Positions 16,331-25,040 of a stretch of DNA of 64,000 nucleotides are shown here, one piece after another. Every line of letters begins with the position of its first letter. The first letter of the stretch is position 1. The position numbers and the translations under genes are program-made. The notes beneath the pieces were generated by a model. It saw only the letters and a list, made by a program, of their open reading frames with translations. It ran no database searches and was not told where the DNA came from. Source of the DNA: Pyrobaculum neutrophilum V24Sta (GTDB lineage: Archaea > Thermoproteota > Thermoprotei > Thermoproteales > Thermoproteaceae); the NCBI RefSeq assembly GCF_000019805.1, contig NC_010525.1, positions 434,001 through 498,000 on the forward strand, written 5' to 3'.

Positions 16331-16909
16331 ATGGGAGGGCACGAGGTTGCTGTTGGGGGCCTTGGGCTTGTGGAGAAGATGGTGCTCTATGTGGTTCACA
16401 GGTTGGGCGGGGCGTCGCTTGAGGAGATAAACGCCGCTGTGGCCTATGCCGTGTTGGTTGACGGCGGGGAGTTTAGGCCGGTGGAGGACAGGGCTCTGCT
16501 CAAGAGCCTCGTCATCACCGGCGCCGGCTGGATCATAAGGGGGGTCAAAAAGAGACTGCGCTTGCTGTCGTCCCTCGGCCTGGTGGCGCTGGAGGGGAGA
16601 TACGTGAGGCCCCGCGCCGCTGTGGAGGGGCTTGAGGCAGACCTGGCCGGCGTGCTTGACCGGCTGAACGGGGCGCTTGAGGTGCTGAGGGCCGGCGGGG
16701 TTGGGCGGCTCGTGGAGGCGCTGGACGAGCTGACCGGCACCGCCATCGCTAAGTATTCCTTTGTCGGCTGGAGTGCCGCCAGGTACATGAAGGCGCTTAG
16801 GGTGCTCGACGAAATCGCGAAGGAGTATGGAGATAGGTTTGCGTCGGTGCCGACCAGCCACGAGTTCGAGAAGCTGAGGCGCAGGATCAAGGAGCCCTCC
16901 ATCTCCTAG
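16331..16909 (+). CDS. Hypothetical protein, possibly helical DNA-binding
   Basis: A 192-residue soluble protein with no membrane segment. Residues 13-95 (VEKMVLYVVHRLGG..LEEINAAVAYAVL..IIRGVKKRLRLLSSLGLVALEG) look like a winged-helix arrangement: a helical bundle followed by L-x2-LGLV-x-LEG, where a recognition helix and wing would be. The rest is helical. The ATG lies 25 nt after the centre of the TTATTTATTTTT tract (16303-16316), which could act as its TATA box with a leaderless transcript. I do not recognise the family and infer a regulator only weakly. Confidence 0.6.
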   Translation: MGGHEVAVGGLGLVEKMVLYVVHRLGGASLEEINAAVAYAVLVDGGEFRPVEDRALLKSLVITGAGWIIRGVKKRLRLLSSLGLVALEGRYVRPRAAVEGLEADLAGVLDRLNGALEVLRAGGVGRLVEALDELTGTAIAKYSFVGWSAARYMKALRVLDEIAKEYGDRFASVPTSHEFEKLRRRIKEPSIS

Positions 16910-16981
16910 GCGTGCCTCTGCCGCATCCGGTGGTGAGGGGAGTTAGACCCTTGACTCGGCCGCAAAAGGGCTGTTGAATGT

Positions 16982-16993
16982 AGATAATTATCT
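16982..16993. repeat. Perfect 12-bp AT-rich palindrome
   Basis: AGATAATTATCT sits in a 246-bp GC-rich gap between a plus-strand and a minus-strand gene end. It stands out by composition and symmetry and could be a protein-binding site or a remnant of an insertion. Nothing else is recognisable in the gap. Confidence 0.3.
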
Positions 16994-17155
16994 GTTTGAT
17001 ACAGCCGGGTGGCGTGGATGAGGGGGGGCGTAGCGTGCCGGCCCGTCTGGCGGTGGGGGCCGCCGGGGGGTGCTCGGTGGGGGCGCCTTTGTGGGGGGTG
17101 CGGCGGCCGTCGAGGCGTGTCAGATGTGGGGGAAGCTGTCGGGGGCCGCCGGCTT

Positions 17156-17701
17156 TCATGAGTCTCTGTCCTGACCGGCTTGTTCTACTATGTCAAGTAG
17201 CTCCCGTGGGGTTATGGGCTTGATCTCCTGCGCTACTTTTTCTGCGGCGTGTAGCAGGCGCGTGTCTGCTGTCACCAGGAATATGTGATGTGCACCGTGG
17301 GTTGCCAAGGCAGCGATTGCCAGTACTTCTTTGTCATCGTCGTCCATTAGGCTGTCTATCCTGCCCCAGAGCTGTGGGTGGCTTTGTTTGATGCGTTCCG
17401 CGGCTGTTCGTGCGATTACACACAATTTATCTTTACCCCTTCCAGCGGCTTCTGTTTGCAGTGCCACGCTTTGGTGTCGGCCGCCTGTAGTAGTTCTTTT
17501 GCCGCTCTTTTTATGGAGGATTGTAGTTTCGGCAACGGCTCGTGTAGTGTTCTTCCAAGGACAGTGTAGGCTGTCTTTATGTACTTTTTTGACATGTGCC
17601 ACACCACGTCGAGGTGTGGAAGAGTGTCTCCGAGTTTCCGTATTGCGTTTTTCTTCAGGCTTGTCGCCGCAGGGTGTGAGCGCAGAGTGGTCTAGCACCA
17701 A
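17156..17701 (-). pseudogene. PIN-domain protein broken by two frameshifts
   Basis: Three frames combine into one PIN-like protein. The first piece is VLDHSALTPCGD, the usual PIN opening with its first catalytic Asp. After a shift near 17670-17690 the sequence continues ATSLKKNAIRKLGDTLPHLDVVW..KYIKTAYTVLGR. After a second shift near 17425-17440 it continues IARTAAERI and ends MDDDDKEVLAIAALATHGAHHIFLVTADTRLLHAA, which carries the later acidic residues (DDDDKE, TAD). PIN domains are Mg-dependent RNases, often VapC toxins. The gene starts a few nucleotides after the stop of a broken AAA ATPase, so the two formed a unit. Decay or sequencing error would explain the shifts. Confidence 0.65.
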
Positions 17702-17705
17702 GTGT

Positions 17706-18727
17706 TTAGTACAGCACCGAGACTACTCGTTCGACGTCTGGTAGCTCCTCTATTGTCCCGTCTTCGTAGATGCGCAGCTCTCTGACTCTCGTCCATGGGT
17801 TTTCGGCGCTTCTCTCAAAGTAGTACACTGCCACGTGTTGCGTCTCGAGGCTTTTGTCCTCTACGGCCTTGAGGAGGGCTTTTATGGTGATGTCGCTGTG
17901 TGTGGTCATCACAACTGTTAGCTTCTTCTCCACCGCTCTGGCCGCGATGTGTTTAACTAGGTTTATGGTGGTGATGGGGTTCTTGTGTATCTCGGGCTCT
18001 TCGATGACTAGGAGGCTGTCCTCGCGTGCCGCGTCGACGAACTGTTCGATTATGGCGGAGTCTGCGAAGCCGTCTGGCGCCAGGTCGAGGGGTAGCTGGA
18101 GCTTCGTGATGAAGGGATCCACGTAGCTGTAGGCGATGAGGCTGAGCAGGGGCATCACCTCCTCGACTAAGGTGCCTATGCCCATCTCGCGGCGCCTTAC
18201 GAAGCCTCTGCCAAGGTAGAGCTTTGTCAAGTCTTCGAGGAAGAAGTACAGCGGCGGCATTACGGGGATTGTCTTCAAGGTCTCGAAGAGGCTTGACGCG
18301 AGCGCGAGAAACGGCCGACCGGGTGTTTGCTCACAGCTTCTCGTATCTTGGGGATCAGCTGCGACATCCTCGAGAAGCTGAGCCTCTGCGAGGGTAGTAG
18401 ATAGTGGTCTCTCCACGGCTTGGCGTTTGGCGCCGCCGCGTTGTCTGGGCTCTGCGCCTCGAAGCGCGCTCCACCGGCCTCGACCGGGTAGAATCTCCTC
18501 GCTCCGTCGCTTCTAACAACGCCGTCTAAGCTAACGCCGTATAGCTGGGCCAGAACCTTGTTGACGCCTCTCCACTCCGGCTCTGAGACCTTTGCCAGGA
18601 AGTAAGCTGCGTAGGCTAGGCTGGACTTCCCGGTGGAGTTCCCCCCGATGAAAACCGTCACCGGCCTCAGGGAGACTCTGGCCTCCTCTATACAGCGCCA
18701 GTTTTTGACGTACAGCTCCACATCCAT
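17706..18727 (-). pseudogene. AAA/OLD-like ATPase with one frameshift
   Basis: The N-terminal frame (ATG 18727) encodes MDVELYVKNWRCIEEARVSL and the Walker A motif FIGGNSTGKSS (about residues 28-38). Near 18312-18322 the frame changes, and the second frame carries on with FLALASSLFETLK through the Walker B/signature region SLLVIEEPEIHKNP and the H-loop VVMTTHSD. Joined, the protein would be about 340 residues, the usual length for the AAA_15/AAA_21 type ATPases that partner nucleases. A TATA element lies 12-25 nt before the ATG. The partner is the PIN gene just downstream. A single indel separates it from an intact gene, so sequencing error must be excluded. Confidence 0.7.
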
Positions 18728-19021
18728 GAATATGCCTTAAATCTATATCTCTATATGGGCTCGCCGCCGTCTGCGCTCCGCCCGTCGACGTGGCGCTGTC
18801 GGCGAGGTGGGTGTAGCAGGCGCCGGAGGCGGCGCCTTAAACAAGCCGCCGCTGGTTGCTGGGCGTAGGCTTGTAGATCTGCGGAGGGCCTATTGCGTCG
18901 GCAACCCCGGCCCTAGCGTTGGGCTGTGGCGGGGCGTGCGCGTGGGAGGCGGGTGGGGGGTGGGGAGGCCGCCTTGGGGGGCTTTGGGTTTAGGTTTAAA
19001 AACGATTGTGTGGTGTCGGTT

Positions 19022-19453
19022 GTGGCCTTGATCGTTGAAAGCCCTGTGAGGAGGGGCTATGTGATGAGGGGCGGCCTTTCGCAGATGTTTCTGGAGGTTG
19101 ACAGTAAGTACCTCAGCGAGCAGTATAGCATTGGGTTGTTTGTCGAGGCGTGGGCTGAGGGCGAGGTTTTGGGCGTTAGGAGGGTTGGCGGCGTTCTCTC
19201 GGCTGAGGAGGAGGGGGCCTTTAGGGAGCACGTCGTTGGGAGGAGGGTTAGGCTTTACGTAATTCCTGGCGTTTTCTCTGGCGTAGACCAGCTGTATTTC
19301 GACGAGAGCTCGTGGTCTATCTTTCGGGACGCTGGGGTTTTTCCCGACGAATATCAGGTCGTGGTTAGGCTGGAGAAAGTGGTTGTGAAACCTGACGGCG
19401 CGGTGAGGGAGCTGGCTCTGTACCCCTATAGGGATGTAGTTGCTAAGCGGTGA
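19022..19453 (+). CDS. Hypothetical protein upstream of a PaREP1-like gene
   Basis: A 143-residue acidic protein, VALIVESPVRRGYVMRG at the N-terminus, with alternating beta-like hydrophobic segments and no membrane helix. I chose GTG 19022 because a TATA box (GTTTAAAAA, 18994-19002) lies about 25 nt upstream, giving a leaderless transcript; a longer frame to 18926 would start before the TATA box. ATG 19064 is an alternative. Its stop overlaps the next start as GTGA, so the two proteins are probably made together. No family recognised. Confidence 0.6.
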   Translation: MALIVESPVRRGYVMRGGLSQMFLEVDSKYLSEQYSIGLFVEAWAEGEVLGVRRVGGVLSAEEEGAFREHVVGRRVRLYVIPGVFSGVDQLYFDESSWSIFRDAGVFPDEYQVVVRLEKVVVKPDGAVRELALYPYRDVVAKR

Positions 19454-19887
19454 ACGCCGTTCTTCAGGAGGTTGAGAGGAGGCTGGCGCTTGTGGAGAAG
19501 TATTATGAAAACTACCGGAGTTATCTGGCGCGTGGAGCCTACAGTAAGGCGTCGGAGCACCTGTGGGGCATAGCGAATAACTTGGCTTCGTTGTTGTCTC
19601 TGCTGAAGGGGGGTAGGCCGATCACTAGACACAGCGACTTGAGGCGTTTTCTAGACGTCTTAGTCCGCGAGCTGGCGGCTAGAGAGGGGGGCGGGGAGGT
19701 TGTTGAGGCGTTTAAAGAGGGCGTCTTGGCGCTGGAGATCCTCCACGCCAACTTTTTCCACGACTTTCTAGAGGAGCGCCAGTTTGAGGAGCTTAGGATA
19801 AAGGCCGAGCGGTTGCTCAAAATTCTCGAGGAGGAGCTCTACAGACTTCTCCAAGCGCAGTTCGGCGGCAGCGGAGGGACGCGCTGA
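19450..19887 (+). CDS. PaREP1/HEPN-like helical protein
   Basis: A 145-residue all-helical protein. The pattern YYENYRSYLARGAYSKASEHLWGIANNLASLLSL matches the N-terminal helices of PaREP1 family proteins, which are HEPN-like and expanded in Pyrobaculum. The C-terminal half (AFKEGVLALEILHANFFHDF..) gives two more amphipathic helices. No RX4-6H RNase motif is visible. The GTG start overlaps the preceding stop by 4 nt. PaREP1 function is not established; similarity to HEPN proteins suggests RNA- or toxin-related work. Confidence 0.65.
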   Translation: MNAVLQEVERRLALVEKYYENYRSYLARGAYSKASEHLWGIANNLASLLSLLKGGRPITRHSDLRRFLDVLVRELAAREGGGEVVEAFKEGVLALEILHANFFHDFLEERQFEELRIKAERLLKILEEELYRLLQAQFGGSGGTR

Positions 19888-20168
19888 CGCCTGGCGGAGT
19901 CCGCCGCAGCCGGCCGGAGTGCAGGCGGGCGTCGTAACGGGGCTAAAGATAATCGTTCGTTTTTAGCGTGGCTCTACGGCAGAGTGGAATAGGGCCGCGG
20001 CGGTTGTTTACAAGCCGCGTCCCCACGCCGACCTGGCCGTCTAGTTTGTCTCGGGGCGGCCGCCGCAGGTGCGCTTTTTAAGCTTCCCCGTGGTGGGGGG
20101 AAGCGCCCGGTTTGCCCGGTTGGCGTTTCTGGGTGTGGGGGCCGTCGGAGGGCTGGTGCTGGCGTCTG
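19888..20168. other. Intergenic region with one possible tiny membrane peptide
   Basis: This gap separates convergent genes. The only hint of coding is a plus-strand GTG at 20090 followed by 30 codons giving a hydrophobic peptide (LAFLGVGAVGGLVLASA). A TATA-like GCTTTTTAAG at 20073-20082 lies only about 12 nt before it, too close for the usual spacing. I regard the peptide as unproven. Nothing else recognisable. Confidence 0.3.
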
Positions 20169-20876
20169 CTAGGCCGCTGTGAGCTTGTCTAGTTGCTCTA
20201 CTATGTTTTTCAGCGCCTGCCTCAGCGCGGTTTCGTCTGCGTTTTTGAGTAGGCGCTTTACGGCTTTGTAGAGTTTTCTTATCCCAGGTCTGCGGTTGAG
20301 GAGGGCGAGGTAGAGCAGTAGCTTCTGTTTGTTGTCCAGCGCCCCGTGGGCCTCCTCCAGCCTAGCCGCGGCCTGTGTAAGGTCTGGGTGGACAAGTTCG
20401 ACAAGCTTGAGTAGGTCGTCTTCTATCTGGCCGGTGGCTGTGTCTTCTCGGCCTCCCTGCTCTATCACGTGGATTGGCAACCCGAGCGGGGGTATGACAG
20501 TAGTGCCGCCGCTCTCGGCGGGGGTATAGCCCAGCGATTGCAACATGTCCTTAATGGCCTGTGCGGGCCTCTCGTCTCTGTCGGCGGCGATTACAATATG
20601 TATAGCGGTGTCTCTGAGCGCCTCGGCTAGTTCGCGTCTCTTGAGTAGGAGCTTTAGCGTTTCTTTGATGTTTTCTACGCCGCTGCAGTTGCACATCGCC
20701 ACATACACCTGCCTCACCTTCAGGCATTTCCTCCTGCCTAGAGGTTCAAGCAGGTCTCTAAGCTTCTCTGGGGTCTCGGCGCAGTTTGCCTCCTGTGCCT
20801 TGTATACCCTCTTCAGTAGGGTGTAGTAGAGGATCTCCTCCGTCTGTCCCTCTAGCAGAAGCACTACGGCTCTCAT
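20169..20876 (-). CDS. TOPRIM-like protein of a split OLD-type AAA/TOPRIM pair
   Basis: A 235-residue soluble protein. The N-terminus VVLLLEGQTEEILYYTLLKRV has the TOPRIM EG-x-TE motif (catalytic Glu), and HIVIAADRDERPAQ supplies the D-x-D motif about 100 residues later. The C-terminal 80 residues are helical. ATG 20876 overlaps the stop of the ATPase gene as ATGA. In OLD-family nucleases an AAA ATPase and a TOPRIM nuclease lie in one chain; here they are separate, co-translated proteins. Inferred role: DNA or RNA cleavage controlled by the ATPase, possibly antiviral. Relatives include DUF3226/DUF4276-type TOPRIM proteins; I cannot decide which. Confidence 0.7.
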   Translation of the reverse strand: MRAVVLLLEGQTEEILYYTLLKRVYKAQEANCAETPEKLRDLLEPLGRRKCLKVRQVYVAMCNCSGVENIKETLKLLLKRRELAEALRDTAIHIVIAADRDERPAQAIKDMLQSLGYTPAESGGTTVIPPLGLPIHVIEQGGREDTATGQIEDDLLKLVELVHPDLTQAAARLEEAHGALDNKQKLLLYLALLNRRPGIRKLYKAVKRLLKNADETALRQALKNIVEQLDKLTAA

Positions 20877-21922
20877 TTTCTTAGGTCCCACCCCAATTTC
20901 TCCAGCGCCCTCCATGCCTCGTCGAGCGTGTACTCTTCGGCGTGGAGTGCCCCGCGGTCCAGGGCGAGTCTGAATACCTTTAGGTTTTTAAGCCCCATCC
21001 CCCTGGCCTCCTCTGTTATCATCTTGATGAGCTCTAGGCTGTGTGTTGTGACGAAAATCTGGTTGCCGCGGTCGATGTGGGATCTCAAGATGGCGTTTGC
21101 GACGATCTTCATGAGGCTGGGGTGGGTGTGGAGCTCAGGCTCTTCCAACATCACGGCGGCTCCGCTTGGCGTTAAGGCTTGGATCAGGAGCATGAGCGCG
21201 TATCTTACGCCGTCGCCTACGGCGTAGAAGGGCACCGAGATGTTTTCGAAGACCAGGTGGAGCACCCACCTGCCGCGGACGTAGAGCGGCATGACGTCGC
21301 TGAGGTCCTTGTACTGGGAGCGCAACGCTTTGACCACCGACTCCTTGGCCGCCGCGCCCGCTTTGGCCACCATCCTGGAGTAGGCCTCCTCGGGCGAGCC
21401 ATATTGATAGACGCTGTTCCAGTCGACAAATACCGCCTCATAAATCGGCCTAGACCATTCTTTAAGGAAGATGTAGTGAAGCTTGCCGTCTTCGTCCATA
21501 TAGAGTTGTGCCGCCTTTACTCCTCCTACGGTCTCCAGGTCAAGAGCTAAGAGTTCTTCCACGTTTAACCCTCTTTCTCTAAGCACCGGGATTGTATCCG
21601 CGCTAGGCATGCCTGGCTTGATTTTGAGCTCTGTCTTCTTTCCCTCTTTTAGCGTTGCAGATATGTGTATCTCTTTCTGCCCGTGGTAAAACAGCGCCTC
21701 TGCCGAGGCCAGGCCGAACCAGCCGCGCCTCCTCACGACGTAGGCCAGTCCATCATCTGGCTTGAGAGCTATGTAGAGCGCCTCTAAAATCGAGGATTTT
21801 CCAGTGCCGTTTCTGCCAACGAAGATGTTGACCGCGGCGAAGTCTTTTATGCTGCCCTCCCTAACGCCGCGGAAGTTCTTCACCTCCAGCTCTCTCACAA
21901 CGCCAAAGGCGGACTCGCCCAT
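20873..21922 (-). CDS. AAA/OLD-like ABC-type ATPase
   Basis: The 349-residue protein begins MGESAFGVVRELEVKNFRG, then Walker A IFVGRNGTGKSSIL near residue 35. Walker B with the signature acidic pair is AAVMLEEPELHTHPSL and the H-loop is IFVTTHSLELI. This is the SMC/OLD-type head found in defence ATPases. I start it at ATG 21922: a TATA-like TTAATAA element lies about 25 nt upstream, and the 25 upstream in-frame residues lack the fold. It is followed by the TOPRIM gene with ATGA overlap. No frameshift is seen in either, so this module appears intact. Confidence 0.8.
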   Translation of the reverse strand: MGESAFGVVRELEVKNFRGVREGSIKDFAAVNIFVGRNGTGKSSILEALYIALKPDDGLAYVVRRRGWFGLASAEALFYHGQKEIHISATLKEGKKTELKIKPGMPSADTIPVLRERGLNVEELLALDLETVGGVKAAQLYMDEDGKLHYIFLKEWSRPIYEAVFVDWNSVYQYGSPEEAYSRMVAKAGAAAKESVVKALRSQYKDLSDVMPLYVRGRWVLHLVFENISVPFYAVGDGVRYALMLLIQALTPSGAAVMLEEPELHTHPSLMKIVANAILRSHIDRGNQIFVTTHSLELIKMITEEARGMGLKNLKVFRLALDRGALHAEEYTLDEAWRALEKLGWDLRK

Positions 21923-22115
21923 GATGTTATATGGCCCGGCCTTTATTAACTTTGGGCCATTGACGGCACAAGCCCGCCCGCCTCTGTGGAGCAACATGTG
22001 ACGCCGCGGCGGGGGCCTGGGCCCGCTCTATGTCTCTCCTCTGGCCATGGTTTTGTGCGTGTGGCGGTGCGGCGGGTTGACCGGCGGCTGAGGCGCTGGT
22101 GTCTATGTGGCGCGT

Positions 22116-22357
22116 CTACCACTCCTCTCCGACGGCCTCCACAGCGTCTATGGGCTCCTGTGTGATTAGGAGTAGGCCCATTTTCGCCAGCGCCTCTCCA
22201 GGTGTGTGCCGAGCTCCTCGGGGGTTACGTCTATCTGGCCTGTCCAGTCGACGAATATGGGGATGTTTATTCCGCATACCCTCAGCCGGTCTGATATATC
22301 CAGCCAGCTTTTCAGAGCCTCTCGTGCGCTGTGCTCTAGGACTACGGCGATGTACAT
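22116..22357 (-). pseudogene. Small frameshifted gene of unknown family
   Basis: The first frame reads MYIAVVLEHSAREALKSWLD..FVDWTGQIDVTPEE. After a shift near 22190-22200 a second frame continues GEALAKMGLLLITQEPIDAVEAVGEEW to a TAG at 22116. The joined chain of about 80 residues has a plausible alternating beta/helix pattern and a hydrophobic MGLLLIT strand, which neither frame provides alone. I cannot name the family. It starts 3 nt from the end of a possible small upstream frame (22360-22584). Confidence 0.4.
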
Positions 22358-22359
22358 GC

Positions 22360-22584
22360 CTATTCTGCGTCGGAAATGCCTCTAATGCTACGGACGGGGA
22401 TTCTCATGGCCGTTAACACGCGCCTTACTACCTCTACTACGGTGACTTCTGAGGCCGTCGGCGTCTCTGTCTTTGCTTCACAGCTAGACGGCGCTAGAGA
22501 CGGTGGGGATGTGGTGGGTACACACGCCGCTGTATGCGTCGGCGCCGGTTGCACAGCGGATTGCACTAGGGCGCTGTATATCAT
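22360..22584 (-). CDS. Doubtful small open frame
   Basis: A 74-codon frame. The first 45 residues are Pro/Thr/Ser-rich low complexity, but the last 28 (VTVVEVVRRVLTAMRIPVRSIRGISDAE) look like a helix and strand. It runs directly into the small broken gene downstream, so it could be the partner or N-terminal part of that gene. The complementary strand is equally open, which weakens the case. Confidence 0.2.
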   Translation of the reverse strand: MIYSALVQSAVQPAPTHTAACVPTTSPPSLAPSSCEAKTETPTASEVTVVEVVRRVLTAMRIPVRSIRGISDAE

Positions 22585-22640
22585 CTAGCCGGCTTGTCCC
22601 AGCTTTTGTGGGTTTTTGCGCCTCTCCCCCTCTTCTCTAC

Positions 22641-22746
22641 GTGACCCCCTCCCCGCCCTGAAGGGCGGGGCTATCGGCTGTAAAGGCTTAGCTATGTGCG
22701 GCTTGAACAGCCGCAGAGACTGGAGACCGGCCCTCCCGACGGTCTC
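22641..22746 (+). mobile_element. Hairpin cluster resembling an IS200/IS605-type end
   Basis: GTGACCCCCT leads into a perfect 8-bp hairpin, CCCCGCCC-TGAA-GGGCGGGG (22651-22670). This is the type of GC hairpin found at ends of archaeal tnpB-bearing IS605-group elements. Two further hairpins follow: GCGGCT/AGCCGC (22698-22714) and GAGACCG/CGGTCTC (22723-22746). No tnpA or tnpB coding sequence is present. It may be a solo element end or a remnant of a tnpB-associated RNA. A transcription terminator is the alternative, but no T-run follows. Confidence 0.4.
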
Positions 22747-22830
22747 AACCTGCACTGTTAAGACTAGCCTTTGACATATAAACATGTTCATGGAGAGATT
22801 CGGCGTGTTGAAGCTGTATGCGGGTTGCCG

Positions 22831-23290
22831 TTATTTGATTTCTGGCTCTATGAGGTTTAGGATTTGGCTGAGGTCTGGCCTTTTTTTGAGGCTGTCTAGT
22901 TTGAGCCCTGCCGTGTGGTAGAGGTCGTGGATGCATGTCCAGTAGTCGCCTTCGTGGGTGAGCTCATGCCTGTGTTTCCACGCTAGGTACATGGCGAGGT
23001 AGGCCTTTGCTCTGCTGTCTGTCTCCTGTAGGGCCAGCTGGCGTTCTGCGTCGGTGGGGTTGATGCTTTTGAGGAGCTCGCTGTAGACCAACTCGTCTAT
23101 GTTCTTCTCGTCTTATAGATGTTGAAGGGGCCTCCGCAGTTGGTGCCTCTTGCGTCTCCGTCGAGGAGGATGTGTATCTCGGCGTCGCCGGCCTCCTCGT
23201 GTAGCTCCTGGGCGAGCTGGCATATTCTGTCCTTGCCTCCGCCCTCACATACTAGTGTTGCATCCTCTTGTAGTGTAGCATCTTGTTTTT
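22831..23290 (-). pseudogene. TOPRIM-like nuclease subunit, degraded
   Basis: The upstream frame encodes DATLVCEGGGKDRICQLAQEL and HILLDGDARG, the TOPRIM E-G and D-x-D motifs, and runs into a stop shortly after NIYK. A shift near 23100 restores DEKNIDELVYSELLKSINPTDAERQ and a helical tail to 22831. No start codon remains between the upstream TAA (23292-23294) and the first motif, so the N-terminus is also lost. It sits downstream of a broken AAA ATPase in the same order as the intact AAA/TOPRIM pair at 20169-21922, so it is a second, dead module. Confidence 0.65.
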
Positions 23291-23372
23291 CTTATGTTTT
23301 GACATCTGTGTTTTCTGTTTTATGCCGAGGATGCCTATGTGTTTTAGGCCGCTTCTGTCTTGCACTATTGGG

Positions 23373-24339
23373 TCACAGGCAGTTGCCTCTGGGGTCTTGT
23401 TCTAGCTTTTCTATCCTGTGTAGTGCCTCGTCGCCGGGGTACGTCCTCACGAGGCCTCTCTTGCTTATCTCCACTATGTTTGCCTCTTTGCTGGCGTGTG
23501 TTAGTATTATGTTTATGGCTTCTAGGCTTTGGGTTGTGACGATCCACTGGGTGGTTCCGGCCTCTGTCATTAGGGTGGCCACCCTGTCTACGAGCCAGGG
23601 GTGGAGGTGGTTTTCTGTCGTAGAGGACTATGTCGCGGGTTGCGGCGAGGGTTAGGAGGAGGACGGCGGCGTAGCCGCTGCCTAGGTATTGGATTGGTAG
23701 ATCTCTGTCTTTGACGCTTATGTAGAGCTGGGACCTGTTCAGCTCGTCGTGTTTTATGGTGATGGTTTTGAAGCCCTCCTCGCCGTATAGCCTCTGGAGG
23801 AGCTCTACCGCCTTTGCCAGATTGCTTATCTTCATTAGGTTGTATACGAAGTTCTGGGCGATTGGGTTGGGGGTGGCGAATGCCACGAATCTTGCGGGTC
23901 TCTCCGGCGGAGGGCGCTGGGGGTTGGGGTTTATGGAGGTGTTGTACTGTATCGCCGCCCCCCACGGCGTTGGTATCTGCATGACCGATATCGCCACTTC
24001 TAGGGCGGGTCCTTCGCCGTCTTCGATTCTGCCTCCGTAGCCCCCGGGGTAGGCGAGGGGGGTGCCTCTATAGCGCGTGCCGTCTATGGAGATTTCGAAC
24101 CCGTCTCTCAGCAGGCCGTAGAGCCAGAAGTCGTCCATTCTCATGGTTGAGGCTAGGGCGGCAAGGGCGTACATCTCGCCTCTGTCTGCGCGCGTGAGGA
24201 GGGCCGCGGCTACCGCCTCCAGGAGGGTGGTCTTGTAGGCGCCGTTGCAACCCGTTATTATGTTGATGCGGGCCGCCTCGAAGGCCCCCTTTCTGAACGT
24301 CAGCCCTCTGAGGCTTCTCACCTCTACCTCCTTTATCAC
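23373..24339 (-). pseudogene. AAA/OLD-like ATPase broken at the Walker B motif
   Basis: The GTG at 24339 lies about 25 nt after a TATA box (24358-24368). The first frame has MIKEVEVRSLRGL and Walker A ITGCNGAYKTTLLE (Tyr where Gly is usual). It runs to RDIVLYD, where Walker B should continue with EP. At about 23605-23620 a few bases are missing; the other frame continues ENHLHPWLVDRV and the H-loop WIVTTQSLEAINII (Gln for the usual His) down to 23373. The catalytic Glu-Pro is lost along with the frame, which is stronger evidence of inactivation than a simple indel. The product would have been about 320 residues. Confidence 0.7.
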
Positions 24340-24378
24340 GTAGAGGCGTGGAAGCCCGTTTTTAAGGTTGTTAGGGGG

Positions 24379-24684
24379 CTAGACCTCGGCCAGCTCGTTG
24401 GGTGGGATGAACCTTCTGTACCACCTCTGGAACTGCTGGGGGGTCGTCACGTGCACCTCCACCGGCGCTTCCGTCCTTCTGTAGACCTCCGTCATGATGT
24501 CGTATTTCCTCTCGACGGCGTTGGTCACGACGAGGATGTCTATGTCGCTGGCTGCGGTGTAGTCGCCTCTGACGGCCGACCCGAAGACGTACACCCTCGC
24601 CTCTGGGTCGTACCACCTGGCCACCTCCTTCACCAGCTCCGCCACCGCCCTGTAGTTTCTTAAGTAGCTTAGGGGATCCCCCAC
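24379..24684 (-). CDS. MNT-type minimal nucleotidyltransferase
   Basis: From GTG 24684 the protein is 101 residues. VYVFGSAVRGDYTAASDIDILVV holds the GS-x10-D-x-D nucleotidyltransferase motif, and VEVHVTTPQQFQRWYRRFI is the usual MNT tail. A TATA-like TTTTTAAG lies about 24 nt before the GTG, whose use gives a normal MNT length; longer upstream frames are rejected. MNT proteins pair with HEPN partners as antitoxins (MntA AMPylates HepT). The neighbouring HEPN gene (25076-25395) is broken and now lies about 390 bp away, so this MNT may be an orphan antitoxin. Confidence 0.8.
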   Translation of the reverse strand: MGDPLSYLRNYRAVAELVKEVARWYDPEARVYVFGSAVRGDYTAASDIDILVVTNAVERKYDIMTEVYRRTEAPVEVHVTTPQQFQRWYRRFIPPNELAEV

Positions 24685-25040
24685 GGCTGTGCCGGAGGTC
24701 TGGCTTAAAAATGTGGCGCGCAGAGCTGAACGCCACCGGCGGCTGTCGAGGCGGGAAGGGGGCGTGGATAAGGTAGCTTCACCATTTTTGCGTAGGCCGA
24801 ACACTCTTGCGTGTATTCGGCAGTGAGGGGCGGCGTATCCTAGTGGGTCTTGAGGGGGCCGCGCGCCGTTGCCCCCACGCTCTGTCAACCAGCGCCCAAG
24901 GCAGTTGTGCCGGCGAAGGGGAGGCCCAGGCACCGCCTCGGCGGTGGACAGCGGCGGAAGCCCAGGGGCAGACGGTTGGCTTTGTCAGCCTTCGACTTTC
25001 TAAACACCCTACAAACCTCGCCAGGTCCTTGACAACACAA

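Noticed and set aside
18108-18150. C/D-box sRNA-like motifs (GTGATGA, GCGATGA, CTGA)
   Set aside because: They lie antisense within the ATPase coding region and the spacing is too short for two guide arms.
20090-20185. 31-residue hydrophobic peptide
   Set aside because: TATA spacing is wrong, there is no homology evidence, and it overlaps the end of the TOPRIM gene.
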